From positions 186,001 through 250,000 of the forward strand of contig NZ_JAFKOJ010000006.1 in the NCBI RefSeq assembly GCF_017303275.1: DNA of 64,000 nucleotides, given 5' to 3'. This document shows positions 44,792-52,835 of the stretch, piece by piece (the first letter of the stretch is position 1; each line of letters begins with the position of its first letter). The notes under the pieces are model-generated. The model was not told where the DNA came from and made no database searches. It saw nothing but the letters and a program-made list of their open reading frames with translations. This stretch comes from Bacillus sp. NTK034 (lineage in GTDB: Bacteria > Bacillota > Bacilli > Bacillales > Cytobacillaceae). Both the position numbers and the translations under genes were made by a program.

Positions 44792-45520
44792 ATGAATACG
44801 AAGAAAGAAATCCGTGAGTACATATGGAATTATCTTGAGGAGAATAAGCTTGGCCGCTTTCCGTTTCCTTTAAAAAATAGAATCCCCAATTTCAAAGGAG
44901 CTGAAAAAGCGGCTGCATTTATTTTTAAGATGCCTGAGTATAAAGAGGCAAAGGTAATTAAAGTAAATCCTGATTCTCCGCAGCTGCCGATCCGCACTCA
45001 AATTTTGAAAGATGGAAAGACATTGCTGGTGCCCACTCCAAGGCTTAAAGCTGGATTTATTATGGTAAAGCCCGAATGGGTACCCGCCGGGGAGGAGCGG
45101 AAAGCAGCGAGCCTTAAGCATATCCGCTCATATGGAAAAGAAGTTCCTCTCACAGAATTGCCGAGGATTGATTTGTTTTTTGCCGGATCTGTAGGCCTTC
45201 ATCGGGATGGCCGGCGTGTCGGAAAAGGGGAGGGCTATGCTGACCGTGAATATGCCATCATCAGAGAGCTGGGAAATCCGGAAATCCCTGTGATTGGAAC
45301 AGTCAACAGCGTCCAGGTTACAGAGGCAGATATCCCGAGGGACCCGTATGATTTGACCGTCGACTGGATTGCAACCGAAAAGGAACTGATCAGAACCAAT
45401 ACGCCATATTCAAAGCCAAGCGGCATTCAATGGGATCTTGTAACCGAGGAACAAATGGAAGAGATGCCGGTATTGCGTGAAATATGGGAGATCACAAAAG
45501 AAAGGCAGCCAGGTAATTGA
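44792..45520 (+). CDS. 5-formyltetrahydrofolate cyclo-ligase-family protein
   Basis: A 242-aa 5-FCL-like protein. The signature is GVGLHRDGRRVGKGEGYADREYAI, corresponding to the ATP/folate-binding GxGxGxYD segment, with N-terminal KKEIREYIWNYL. It resembles the MTHFSD/5-FCL-like group rather than canonical 5-FCL, so the true substrate is uncertain. Start at 44792 from GAAAGGAAG. A bidirectional terminator overlaps its end. Confidence 0.8.
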   Translation: MNTKKEIREYIWNYLEENKLGRFPFPLKNRIPNFKGAEKAAAFIFKMPEYKEAKVIKVNPDSPQLPIRTQILKDGKTLLVPTPRLKAGFIMVKPEWVPAGEERKAASLKHIRSYGKEVPLTELPRIDLFFAGSVGLHRDGRRVGKGEGYADREYAIIRELGNPEIPVIGTVNSVQVTEADIPRDPYDLTVDWIATEKELIRTNTPYSKPSGIQWDLVTEEQMEEMPVLREIWEITKERQPGN

Positions 45521-45530
45521 CTGCCTTTTA
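45501..45530. terminator. Bidirectional terminator
   Basis: AAAGGCAG and CTGCCTTT between the convergent 5-FCL-like and selenoprotein redoxin genes. Confidence 0.8.
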
Positions 45531-46082
45531 AGCTTTAACTTCGTCCATTTTCTTTAGAACATCATTAATCTTTGCGTGATCTTCAGGTGATTCATCAATA
45601 TGCTTCCATAAAATTTTTCCCTGCGGAGAGAAAGGCCATGTCCCGCCCTGAATGTAGACATCCTGGGTCTTCATGGATTTCATGACAAACTCCTTCTGTT
45701 TTTCATTATCAGGGAAAAACCTTTTTACCTTGCCAGTAATAAATCCAAAAGCTGCTTTTGAAAGAAGCTTCCACTTTGGCATCGTTTTATGTCCCATTCC
45801 TCTATAAGCTTCCCGGGAAGGATCGCCAAGGATCGGGAAAGGGAACGGTCCGAATTGCTCAAGGAATTGATTGATGAAGGTTCCTTTGGAAGGAGCTACG
45901 ACAATGACCTGAAAACCTCTGGATTCCCATTCACTTATGCGCTCGCGCAACTGCGCAAGATATTCTCTGCAGACCGGTCAGCCAAGGTGGCGGACGAAAA
46001 CAGCCATTGTGTATTGGCCATTAATGGCCTGTTCAAGAGTAATATTTTTATCAGGATTTTGGGTTTCTAAAATATAATTCAT
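45528..46082 (-). CDS. Selenocysteine-containing AhpC/TSA-like redoxin (UxxC)
   Basis: An in-frame UGA at codon 35 (45978-45980) interrupts a continuous 185-codon frame that starts at 46082 (MNYILETQNP) and ends at TAA 45528. The residues around it are VRHLG-U-PVC-REYLAQLRE. The Prx-like2/AhpC-TSA_2 family has RHFGCPFCRE there, so U replaces the first Cys of the redox C-x-x-C; C38 is the partner. Downstream, IVVAPSKG, FPILGDPSREAYRGMG and YIQGGTWPFSPQGKILW complete the thioredoxin fold. A SECIS-like hairpin lies at 45942-45959. Without Sec decoding only a 34-residue fragment, or an artificial start at 45950, would be made. Probably a cytosolic thiol-dependent oxidoreductase or peroxidase. Confidence 0.9.
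45942..45959 (-). promoter_or_regulatory. Bacterial SECIS element of the redoxin
   Basis: In mRNA sense CUUGCGC-AGUU-GCGCGAG: a 7-bp stem (one G-U) with loop AGUU. The stem starts 19 bases and the loop G lies 27 bases after the UGA, within the range described for bacterial SECIS elements, which need a G in the first two loop positions. Confidence 0.8.
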
Positions 46083-46160
46083 TATTATCCCGCCTCTCGG
46101 ATTTTACTTCTGATCATACCTAAACTTTTTAAAGGAATAAAGAAATGCGGCTTGCACATA

Positions 46161-46188
46161 AAAAAACAGGAGGTCGCACTCCTGTTTA
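46161..46188 (-). terminator. Terminator of the BI-1 gene
   Basis: AAACAGGAG and CTCCTGTTT, 6-base loop, with a T run on the minus strand. Confidence 0.88.
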
Positions 46189-46827
46189 GTCCCTGCTCCC
46201 CAAAATTCCAAAAATGCGAAGAATATTAATGAACAGGTTGATAAAATCAAGGTATAGGTTAAGAGCCATCAAAGGCACTTCTTCCGGTGACACTCCATAA
46301 TGCTTCATGCGGTTAAAGTCGAATAGCACATATCCGCTGAATACAAGCACTCCGATGAAGGAGAATGCCAGCATAGCATTAGAGCTTAGCGGCCAGAAGA
46401 TGCTGAAAATCGAGATTGCAATAAGGGCAAGCAATGCTGCCATCAGCATGCCGCCAAGGAAAGATAAATCCCGCTTGGTTGTCGTAGCGTAAACGGCCAA
46501 ACCTGTGAATACAACCGTTGTCGCTGCAAGTGCAACCAGTACGGGGTTCGGGCCAATGGCAGCCAGGTAATGGGCAACAATTGGATAAGTCGTCATACCG
46601 GAAATAAATGTAAATACATACAGGAATGGATAACCAATAGCCTTTTTGCGGCGAAGGAGGAAAGCGAAAAGCAGCATTCCGAGTTCAAGAATCATGAGCG
46701 GCAAAAATAGGGCTGGAGGGATGAAGACACCCGCCATCGTTCCGATAAAAGCAATACCCAATGATAAGGCAAACGCCCGTAAGACAGAAGGCAAATAACT
46801 GTTATTTGCAGTATGCTGTACATACAT
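46186..46827 (-). CDS. Bax inhibitor-1 (BI-1/YccA) family membrane protein
   Basis: A 213-aa, seven-helix TMBIM protein, as B. subtilis YetJ. Conserved acidic residues for the pH-sensitive calcium leak are expected in the C-terminal half (VLFDFNRMKHYGV, LNLYLDFINLF). Located in the cytoplasmic membrane; proposed calcium/proton leak channel. RBS AGAGGAG. Confidence 0.92.
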   Translation of the reverse strand: MYVQHTANNSYLPSVLRAFALSLGIAFIGTMAGVFIPPALFLPLMILELGMLLFAFLLRRKKAIGYPFLYVFTFISGMTTYPIVAHYLAAIGPNPVLVALAATTVVFTGLAVYATTTKRDLSFLGGMLMAALLALIAISIFSIFWPLSSNAMLAFSFIGVLVFSGYVLFDFNRMKHYGVSPEEVPLMALNLYLDFINLFINILRIFGILGSRD

Positions 46828-46896
46828 TTTTTCATTTCTCCTCTAAAATCATTTGTATATGTATATACGTCAGAACTATTGTTTAAGTTTCATTTT

Positions 46897-47268
46897 TTAT
46901 TTTGTTTTTAAAAGGTCTCTTATTTCAGTTAAAAGCTCAACGTTTTTATCCACTGCTGGTGCAGGCATTGCTTCTTCTTTCTTTTTGAAACGATTGTTGA
47001 TAATCCTGATAAAGACGAAGATTGAGAATGCCACGATGAAGAAATCAACCACATTTTGTATGAATAAACCGTATTTGACTTCCGCGCTGCCGACCTTTAT
47101 CATCAGATCGCTAAAGTCTACTCCGCCCATCAGCAATCCAACAAGCGGCATGATGATATCATCTACAAGAGAAGATACAATCTTTCCGAAGGCAGCTCCG
47201 ATAACAACCCCGACAGCCAAATCAAGCACATTTCCCTTTAGGGCGAATTTTTTAAACTCATTCCACAT
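46897..47268 (-). CDS. mscL: Large-conductance mechanosensitive channel MscL
   Basis: A 123-aa MscL: amphipathic N-terminal helix ([24 protein letters not shown]), TM1 with the gate region [21 protein letters not shown]2 and a C-terminal helical bundle ([12 protein letters not shown]). A homopentamer that opens under membrane tension on osmotic downshock. Confidence 0.96.
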   Translation of the reverse strand: MWNEFKKFALKGNVLDLAVGVVIGAAFGKIVSSLVDDIIMPLVGLLMGGVDFSDLMIKVGSAEVKYGLFIQNVVDFFIVAFSIFVFIRIINNRFKKKEEAMPAPAVDKNVELLTEIRDLLKTK

Positions 47269-47345
47269 AACATGTCACCTTTCTTTGAAAAATTACCGTA
47301 ATTATACTATGAAGAATAAATGAAAACCAGATAAGGAAGCCCCTA

Positions 47346-47374
47346 TTGACAGAAACAGGCTTTTTCTCTATAGT
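47346..47374 (+). promoter_or_regulatory. Sigma-A promoter of queF
   Basis: Consensus TTGACA, 17-base spacer, TATAGT. The transcript would start near 47381, before the riboswitch. Confidence 0.8.
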
Positions 47375-47414
47375 AACAATGACAATTATATTTCGAATAT
47401 TCCCGTGCGAACGG

Positions 47415-47449
47415 GAGAGGTTCATAGCTTCACCCTCTATAAAAAACTA
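47415..47449 (+). promoter_or_regulatory. preQ1-I riboswitch aptamer
   Basis: The class I preQ1 motif is intact: GAGAGG stem with CCTCT, loop TTCATAGCTTCA, and the A-rich tail ATAAAAAACTA that forms the H-type pseudoknot. It precedes queF, a queuosine-precursor gene, as expected. Confidence 0.93.
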
Positions 47450-47510
47450 TGGCTTTGATTATACAATAATCAACCATATCCATAAGAGGATATGGTTTTT
47501 GTTTTTTCAA
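47448..47510 (+). terminator. Switching antiterminator/terminator of the preQ1 switch
   Basis: Terminator: CCATATCC (47474) with GGATATGG (47488), 6-base loop, then TTTTTGTTTTTT. Antiterminator: TATGG (47448-47452) with CCATA (47474-47478), enclosing GATTAT-ACA-ATAATC. Ligand binding captures ACTAT in the pseudoknot, frees CCATA and allows termination. Confidence 0.88.
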
Positions 47511-47570
47511 GCTGTACTTTTTGGACCTCTCCTTAGGATCAGCGGGATCATATAAAGGGAGGCTTTTTTG

Positions 47571-48068
47571 ATGTCAGGAAGAAAAGATGAGGAATTAACG
47601 GATATTACACTATTGGGAAATCAGGGTACAAACTATCTTTTTGAATACTCGCCTGAGATTCTGGAGGCTTTTGACAATAAGCATCCAAACCGCGATTATT
47701 TTGTAAAGTTTAATTGCCCTGAGTTTACGAGTCTTTGCCCTAAAACGGGACAGCCGGATTTTGCGACCATCTATATCAGCTATATTCCGGATCAGAAAAT
47801 GGTAGAGAGCAAGTCATTAAAGCTGTATCTTTTCAGCTTTAGAAATCATGGCGATTTCCATGAGGACTGCATGAACATCATTATGAATGATCTTATTGAA
47901 TTAATGGATCCCCGCTATATTGAGGTTTGGGGCAAATTTACGCCACGTGGAGGAATCTCCATCGATCCGTATTGCAACTACGGAAAGCCTGGGACGAAAT
48001 ATGAAAAAATGGCGGATTACCGTTTGATGAACCATGACCTTTACCCGGAGACAATTGATAATCGTTAA
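47571..48068 (+). CDS. queF: NADPH-dependent preQ0 reductase QueF
   Basis: A 165-aa unimodular QueF of the tunnelling fold. The catalytic Cys is in [33 protein letters not shown] is the QueF substrate motif. It reduces preQ0 nitrile to preQ1 amine in queuosine tRNA biosynthesis. ATG at 47571 after AAAGGGAGG. Control by a transcriptional preQ1 switch gives product feedback. Confidence 0.96.
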   Translation: MSGRKDEELTDITLLGNQGTNYLFEYSPEILEAFDNKHPNRDYFVKFNCPEFTSLCPKTGQPDFATIYISYIPDQKMVESKSLKLYLFSFRNHGDFHEDCMNIIMNDLIELMDPRYIEVWGKFTPRGGISIDPYCNYGKPGTKYEKMADYRLMNHDLYPETIDNR

Positions 48069-48107
48069 GACCACAGCTTGCTTAAAGTGCAATTTTAAAA
48101 TAATATC

Positions 48108-48135
48108 AAAAAAGGCAGAGCAATCTGCTTTTTTT
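48108..48135 (+). terminator. Terminator of queF
   Basis: GGCAGA and TCTGC with A and T runs outside. Confidence 0.8.
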
Positions 48136-48227
48136 GTTGCAGAAAAAATACATAAGTGGGATTATATTTAGGGAATATTCTGTATTTTTGTGAGCGTTAC
48201 TATAAAAAAGCTCTGAAGGGGGACAAA

Positions 48228-48518
48228 ATGAAGAAAGGCATACATAAAAAAGATCCGCGCTTCAAAATCGCAGAGAGAGAAGCATGGATTGGCATTGGTC
48301 TGGTACTCTTCAATTTTGTATGGTGGTATGGGTTTGCCTACGGGATGGGATCAAGGCCCGCAGATGAGTATACATACATAATGGGGCTGCCTGCCTGGTT
48401 TTTCTGGAGCTGTGTGGCAGGGTTTGCTGTAATGGTGATTCTGGTAACAGCAGCTGTTAAGTTTCTGTTTAAAGAAGTTCCATTCGAAGAAAATGAAGAG
48501 GGGAGAGAATCCGAATGA
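48228..48518 (+). CDS. yhdT: YhdT-family membrane protein
   Basis: A 96-aa protein with two membrane segments (VLFNFVWWYGFAYGMG and GFAVMVILVTAAVKFLF), of the YhdT/DUF997 family, almost always the small partner encoded before panF. ATG at 48228 after GAAGGGGG. Its end overlaps the panF start by ATGA. Confidence 0.88.
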   Translation: MKKGIHKKDPRFKIAEREAWIGIGLVLFNFVWWYGFAYGMGSRPADEYTYIMGLPAWFFWSCVAGFAVMVILVTAAVKFLFKEVPFEENEEGRESE

Positions 48519-49957
48519 ACTGGCAGGTTATTGCTCCTCTTCTCATCTTCTTAATCATTATTTTTCTCGTCGGCTTATGGTCCAGCAGAAAGATTGATAC
48601 CGGAAGCTCGTTCCTGCAGGATTACTTTCTTGGAGGAAGGCAGCTGGGCGGATTTATTCTGGCTATGACCATGATTGCAACCTACGGAAGTGCCAGCAGT
48701 TTCATTGGTGGGCCGGGCGTTGCATACACACAGGGGCTTGGCTGGGTGCTGCTTGCGATGTCACAGGTTGTCACAGGTTATTTCGTTCTCATGGTTCTGG
48801 GGAAAAAGTTTGCCATTACAGCAAGAAAATATAATGCTGTGACGCTCATCGATTTTCTAAAAGAAAGATATAACAGCAGATGGGTCGTCTGGCTATCCTC
48901 TCTCAGCATCATTATTTTCCTGTTTTCTGCCATGGCTGCCCAATGGGTTGGCGGAGCAAGATTAATTGAGTCACTGACAGGATTAAGCTATTTATCTGCT
49001 TTATTCATTTTTGCAGCTTCCGTTATGGTCTACGTGGTGATCGGCGGCTTCCGTGCTGTTGCCGTAACTGATGCCGTCCAAGGGGGAATCATGTTCATCG
49101 GCACTATGATCCTTCTGATTGCTGTTATTGTGGCAGGCGGGGGAATTCCGAATATTATCAGTGACCTGTCTTCAGAAAACCCGAATCTGATTACACCATT
49201 TGGCTTTGATGGCGGGTTGACTCCTTTATATGTATCCTCATTCTGGATTTTGGTGGGAGTGGGAGTTGTGGGACTTCCGCAGGTAGCCGTGAGGGCCATG
49301 TCCTATAAAAATGCCAGAGCCATGCATAGGGCCATTATCATCGGAACAATAGTAGTCGGCTTTATCATGCTTGGCATGCATTTAATTGGCGTATTTGCCC
49401 GGCCAATTCTTCCAGGGATTGAAGTGGGGGATAAAGTCATGCCGATGATTGCGATGGAAGTGCTTCCTCCATGGCTCGCGGGAATTGTACTGGCAGCACC
49501 GATGGCTGCCATCATGTCAACAGTGGATTCCCTGCTCCTTCTGGTCAGCTCGGCGATTGTGAAAGATGTCTATATTAATTACATTAAGCCTGATGCCAAA
49601 GAAGCTGCCATCAAAAAACTGAGTTTTGCGGTTACTGCTCTGCTTGGCATTCTGGTTTGCATCATGGCTCTCAGTCCGCCCGATTTGCTGATCTGGCTGA
49701 ATCTCTTTTCTTTTGGGGGACTGGAAGCCGCCTTCATATGGCCTGTTGTGCTGGGCCTTTATTGGGCTAAGGGAAATAGATATGGTGCAGTGGCCTCGAT
49801 GATAACCGGAACGGCCACCTATATTTTATTCCATACTTTTTATCCAAATGCATTAGGCATGAATACAGTCGTATTGCCTATTGCTTTGTCACTGGCGGCT
49901 TATGTAGCTGTAAGTCTATTTACGGAAAAATCAGCATCAGAATCTGCAGAAATTTAA
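48515..49957 (+). CDS. panF: Sodium/pantothenate symporter PanF
   Basis: A 480-aa sodium:solute symporter with about thirteen membrane segments. SSS-family motifs are SRKIDTGSSFLQDYFLGGRQLGG, ATYGSASSFIGGPG and AAPMAAIMSTVDSLLL. The yhdT-panF order supports pantothenate as substrate. Start coupled to yhdT by a 4-base overlap. Confidence 0.93.
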   Translation: MNWQVIAPLLIFLIIIFLVGLWSSRKIDTGSSFLQDYFLGGRQLGGFILAMTMIATYGSASSFIGGPGVAYTQGLGWVLLAMSQVVTGYFVLMVLGKKFAITARKYNAVTLIDFLKERYNSRWVVWLSSLSIIIFLFSAMAAQWVGGARLIESLTGLSYLSALFIFAASVMVYVVIGGFRAVAVTDAVQGGIMFIGTMILLIAVIVAGGGIPNIISDLSSENPNLITPFGFDGGLTPLYVSSFWILVGVGVVGLPQVAVRAMSYKNARAMHRAIIIGTIVVGFIMLGMHLIGVFARPILPGIEVGDKVMPMIAMEVLPPWLAGIVLAAPMAAIMSTVDSLLLLVSSAIVKDVYINYIKPDAKEAAIKKLSFAVTALLGILVCIMALSPPDLLIWLNLFSFGGLEAAFIWPVVLGLYWAKGNRYGAVASMITGTATYILFHTFYPNALGMNTVVLPIALSLAAYVAVSLFTEKSASESAEI

Positions 49958-49958
49958 G

Positions 49959-49992
49959 CAAGAGGCTCCGGAGACTATTCCGGAGCCTCTTG
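49959..49992 (+). terminator. Terminator of yhdT-panF
   Basis: A perfect 14-bp stem (CAAGAGGCTCCGGA), 6-base loop; only a short T tract follows. Confidence 0.75.
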
Positions 49993-50030
49993 TATGTAAC
50001 GGCAAAAGGCTGATAAATAGGGAACGGAGC

Positions 50031-50056
50031 GCTTCAATCAAACGTTTGATTGAAGC
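50031..50056. promoter_or_regulatory. Perfect 26-bp palindrome, likely operator
   Basis: Centre ATCAAACGTTTGAT, arms GCTTCA and TGAAGC; every base is matched. It stands alone between panF and a lipoprotein gene, with no T run and no loop, so it is more likely a protein-binding site than a terminator. Confidence 0.6.
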
Positions 50057-50185
50057 AGGAGAAGAGTCATATATAAAGGATACGGGAGGAAACCCTTGTT
50101 TTTGTAAAAAAATGAGCATATTGATAGGTTTGTAGAAACGATCCCTATTTGTTACACTTAATTAGTTGAAACGTAATTGTAACAT

Positions 50186-50214
50186 TTGACTTTAAATGGA
50201 AATGTTTTTATAAC
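50186..50214 (+). promoter_or_regulatory. Sigma-A promoter of the lipoprotein gene
   Basis: TTGACT, 17-base spacer, TATAAC, 15 bases before the ATG, giving a very short leader. Confidence 0.65.
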
Positions 50215-50229
50215 ATTAGGGAGAATATA

Positions 50230-51426
50230 ATGAAAAATTTTATAAATATGATTATGATTGCCATGCTATCATCCGTTATAGCAGGCTGCTCAAGTGAAAT
50301 AAACGCATCTTTAAATACAGAAGAAATAAAATTTAAAAAAGAAGATAAAGTGGAAGCTGAGCAAAATACATTAGCTGTAAAAGAGGACGGAAAAGAGAAA
50401 AAAGATACTGTATGGCTTGAAGGCAAGTCACTATTCCAGGTGGACGCTACAGATGGGAAAAAGAAATATTCAGTCTACCTTTATGCGGCAGACCAAAGAA
50501 GAACCATTCTGGAAGAGGACAGTTCGAAAGGGAAGAAAGGCGATTCTTATTTTACAGGACATTATTCAGTTTACCTGGCTGAAAAAGGTTCGAAAGAGGC
50601 TTACAGACAAGAGGTCTTGAATAACAGTGCTGAAATGTCATTTAATCCATCGAAGGAGCAGGTTTACACTCAAATAATGAGGAACAAAACCATTGTCTCA
50701 ATCTTTCAGCCAAAGGGGGAAAATGCAGTTAAGGCCCAGCTTCTGGCTATTAACGATGGAGAAGTGCTGAAAATCAGTACAGAAAAAGAAGTGATCACTT
50801 CCTCCAAAGCGAAAATAAAAAATATTAATCAGAAGTATCTTCAAACTGCCCAAAATAAGAATGATAGATGGGTTATTTCAACATGGCAATTTAATGACGA
50901 AACCCTAACGATGAGCCTGCATGACCAAATAGAGCTGAACAAAGAAGATCATTCTGAGATCGACTGGATGAATTTGTGGTTAAAAGAGGAAGCCCTGTAC
51001 TATCCTTTTAAAAACCTGGCACTCAGCGTGGATGCCATTGAAAAAGCAAAACAGGGAATTCCGCTCGGAAGCCCATATCCGATTGGCACAAACATATCTG
51101 AAATTAAGAAATCAGATCCAAATTTTATTAAGGAAGGGTTTGAAAATGGCAGCACTTTTGTCATGTATCCTGAAATCACCTATTATTTTGAACGGGAAAC
51201 CGGCAATGTAACGGCTATTTCTATTCCTGGACAGCGGGTGAGAACTTCAATTGAAGAGATTACTGCTATGTTTGGCACCCCTGCGCAGGTATTGGAAAAG
51301 ATGCTGTCAGGAGAAACTATTTCCACCTACCTGGCAGATAAATATTCCATCGAAATCATTTCTGATTTAGAAGGAAATGTTAGTGAAATAGTATTAATGA
51401 AAACAAAAAATCATGCGGCACAATGA
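50230..51426 (+). CDS. Lipoprotein with C-terminal DUF4309-like domain
   Basis: A 398-aa lipoprotein. The signal peptide ends at the lipobox VIAGC (C19). A Lys/Glu-rich linker (residues 30-60) is followed by a beta-rich middle part and a C-terminal domain (about residues 270-395; IPLGSPYPIGTNISEIKKSD, RETGNVTAISIPGQRV) that resembles the DUF4309 of YjgB. It would be anchored on the outer face of the membrane. Function unknown. RBS AGGGAG. Confidence 0.78.
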   Translation: MKNFINMIMIAMLSSVIAGCSSEINASLNTEEIKFKKEDKVEAEQNTLAVKEDGKEKKDTVWLEGKSLFQVDATDGKKKYSVYLYAADQRRTILEEDSSKGKKGDSYFTGHYSVYLAEKGSKEAYRQEVLNNSAEMSFNPSKEQVYTQIMRNKTIVSIFQPKGENAVKAQLLAINDGEVLKISTEKEVITSSKAKIKNINQKYLQTAQNKNDRWVISTWQFNDETLTMSLHDQIELNKEDHSEIDWMNLWLKEEALYYPFKNLALSVDAIEKAKQGIPLGSPYPIGTNISEIKKSDPNFIKEGFENGSTFVMYPEITYYFERETGNVTAISIPGQRVRTSIEEITAMFGTPAQVLEKMLSGETISTYLADKYSIEIISDLEGNVSEIVLMKTKNHAAQ

Positions 51427-51439
51427 CCGCATGATTTTT
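51406..51439. terminator. Bidirectional terminator
   Basis: AAAAATCATGCGG and CCGCATGATTTTT, between the convergent lipoprotein and aminopeptidase genes; the left arm is coding. Confidence 0.92.
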
Positions 51440-51447
51440 GGCGTTTC

Positions 51448-52680
51448 TTAAAATGCCCAATCACCTTTCCTGAATACAGGTTCAGCGCTGCCGTCTTCAT
51501 TGATTCCGTCGATATCCATTTCAGCGGAACCAATCATGAAGTCAACATGTGTTAAGCTTTCGTTCAAGCCGTTTTCAGCCAGTTCTACACTGGACATTTT
51601 CTTGCCGCCTTCAATGCAGAATGCATACGCACTGCCAATGGCAAGGTGGTTTGAAGCATTTTCATCAAATAAAGTATTATAGAAAAGCAGATTGGATTGT
51701 GAAATTGGCGAGTTGAAAGGAACCAGGGCCACTTCACCAAGATAGTGGGATCCTTCATCTGTCTCAACAAGCTGCTTAAGAATCTCTTCGCCTTCTTCCG
51801 CTTTCACATCGACAATGCGCCCGTTTTCAAAGGTCAGGCTGAAATTATAGATGATATTTCCTCCATAGCTTAAAGGCTTTGTGCTGGTAACCGTGCCGTT
51901 AACACCTGTCTTGTAAGGTACTGTAAATACTTCTTCAGTCGGCATGTTAGCCATGAATTCATGTCCCTGTTCATTAACGCTGCCTGCTCCGACCCATAAG
52001 TGGCCTTTTGGAAGCTCAATCGTCAGGTCCGTACCTGGAGCTTTATAATGAAGCTTCTGATATCGCCTGCTGTTCAAATAATCCACTTTTTCATGAAGTG
52101 TTTCATCATGCTTTTTCCAGGCTTCAACCGGGCTATCCAAATCAGCGCGAGTCGCTTTAAAAATAGCTTCCCAAAGCATTTCCACACGGGATTCTTCCGG
52201 TGCGTCAGGGAATACCATGTTTGCCCAGGCCTGAGATGGGGCTGCAATGACTGTCCAGCTTACTTTATCGGACTGGATGAATTTGCGGTATTTTGCAAGC
52301 GCCTTTCCGGCAGCTTTCTGGAAGCTTGAGATTCGCTCTGATTTCACGCCTTTCAGCAAATCAGGGCTTGCTGAAACGATTGACATGAATGCCGCACCCT
52401 TCTCAGCTAAATCTTCGACTTCCTTTGCCCGCCATTCCGGGTATTCGGAGAAGGACTCATCCGGTGCCAAATCGTACTTTGTGCGTGTGACCGCATCATC
52501 GCTCCAGTTCACAACTACGTTATGAGCTCCTGCTTCATAGGCCTTTTTAACAATTGTACGAACGAGGTCAGCGGCATCAAGGGTTGTGTTAATAACAAGC
52601 GTCTGTCCTTTTTGTACATTTACGCCGACCTTTACGGCAAGCTCTGCGTATTTCTCTAAATTCGTTTGAAATTGACTCAT
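51448..52680 (-). CDS. M29-family aminopeptidase (AmpS/PepS type)
   Basis: A 410-aa metalloaminopeptidase. Metal-ligand motifs include NEQGHEFMANMPTEEVFT (His/Glu), LVETDEGSHYLGEVALVPF, FDENASNHLAIGSAY and LTHVDFMIGSAEMDIDG, all typical of M29. It releases N-terminal residues from peptides in the cytosol. RBS AAAGGAG before ATG 52680. Confidence 0.93.
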   Translation of the reverse strand: MSQFQTNLEKYAELAVKVGVNVQKGQTLVINTTLDAADLVRTIVKKAYEAGAHNVVVNWSDDAVTRTKYDLAPDESFSEYPEWRAKEVEDLAEKGAAFMSIVSASPDLLKGVKSERISSFQKAAGKALAKYRKFIQSDKVSWTVIAAPSQAWANMVFPDAPEESRVEMLWEAIFKATRADLDSPVEAWKKHDETLHEKVDYLNSRRYQKLHYKAPGTDLTIELPKGHLWVGAGSVNEQGHEFMANMPTEEVFTVPYKTGVNGTVTSTKPLSYGGNIIYNFSLTFENGRIVDVKAEEGEEILKQLVETDEGSHYLGEVALVPFNSPISQSNLLFYNTLFDENASNHLAIGSAYAFCIEGGKKMSSVELAENGLNESLTHVDFMIGSAEMDIDGINEDGSAEPVFRKGDWAF

Positions 52681-52805
52681 TATGTATTCTCCTTTGTCAG
52701 AATCTTCATTTTCATTGTAGCTGTTCTGTTCGCAAAAAGAAACCTATTGAACTGAAAATCGTCCTCCAGAACCTTGGATCTCCATCTATGGACGGAGACA
52801 AAATT

Positions 52806-52835
52806 AAAAAGGAATCTTATACAGATTCCTTTTTG
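52806..52835. terminator. Terminator of the MFS gene
   Basis: AAAAAGGAATC and GATTCCTTTTT, 7-base loop; it overlaps the end of the MFS coding region. Confidence 0.85.

Noticed and set aside
45978-45980. In-frame UGA as a nonsense mutation or sequencing error in the redoxin gene
   Set aside because: It lies exactly on the catalytic Cys codon, the frame stays intact on both sides, a SECIS-like hairpin follows, and a second independent gene shows the same pattern.
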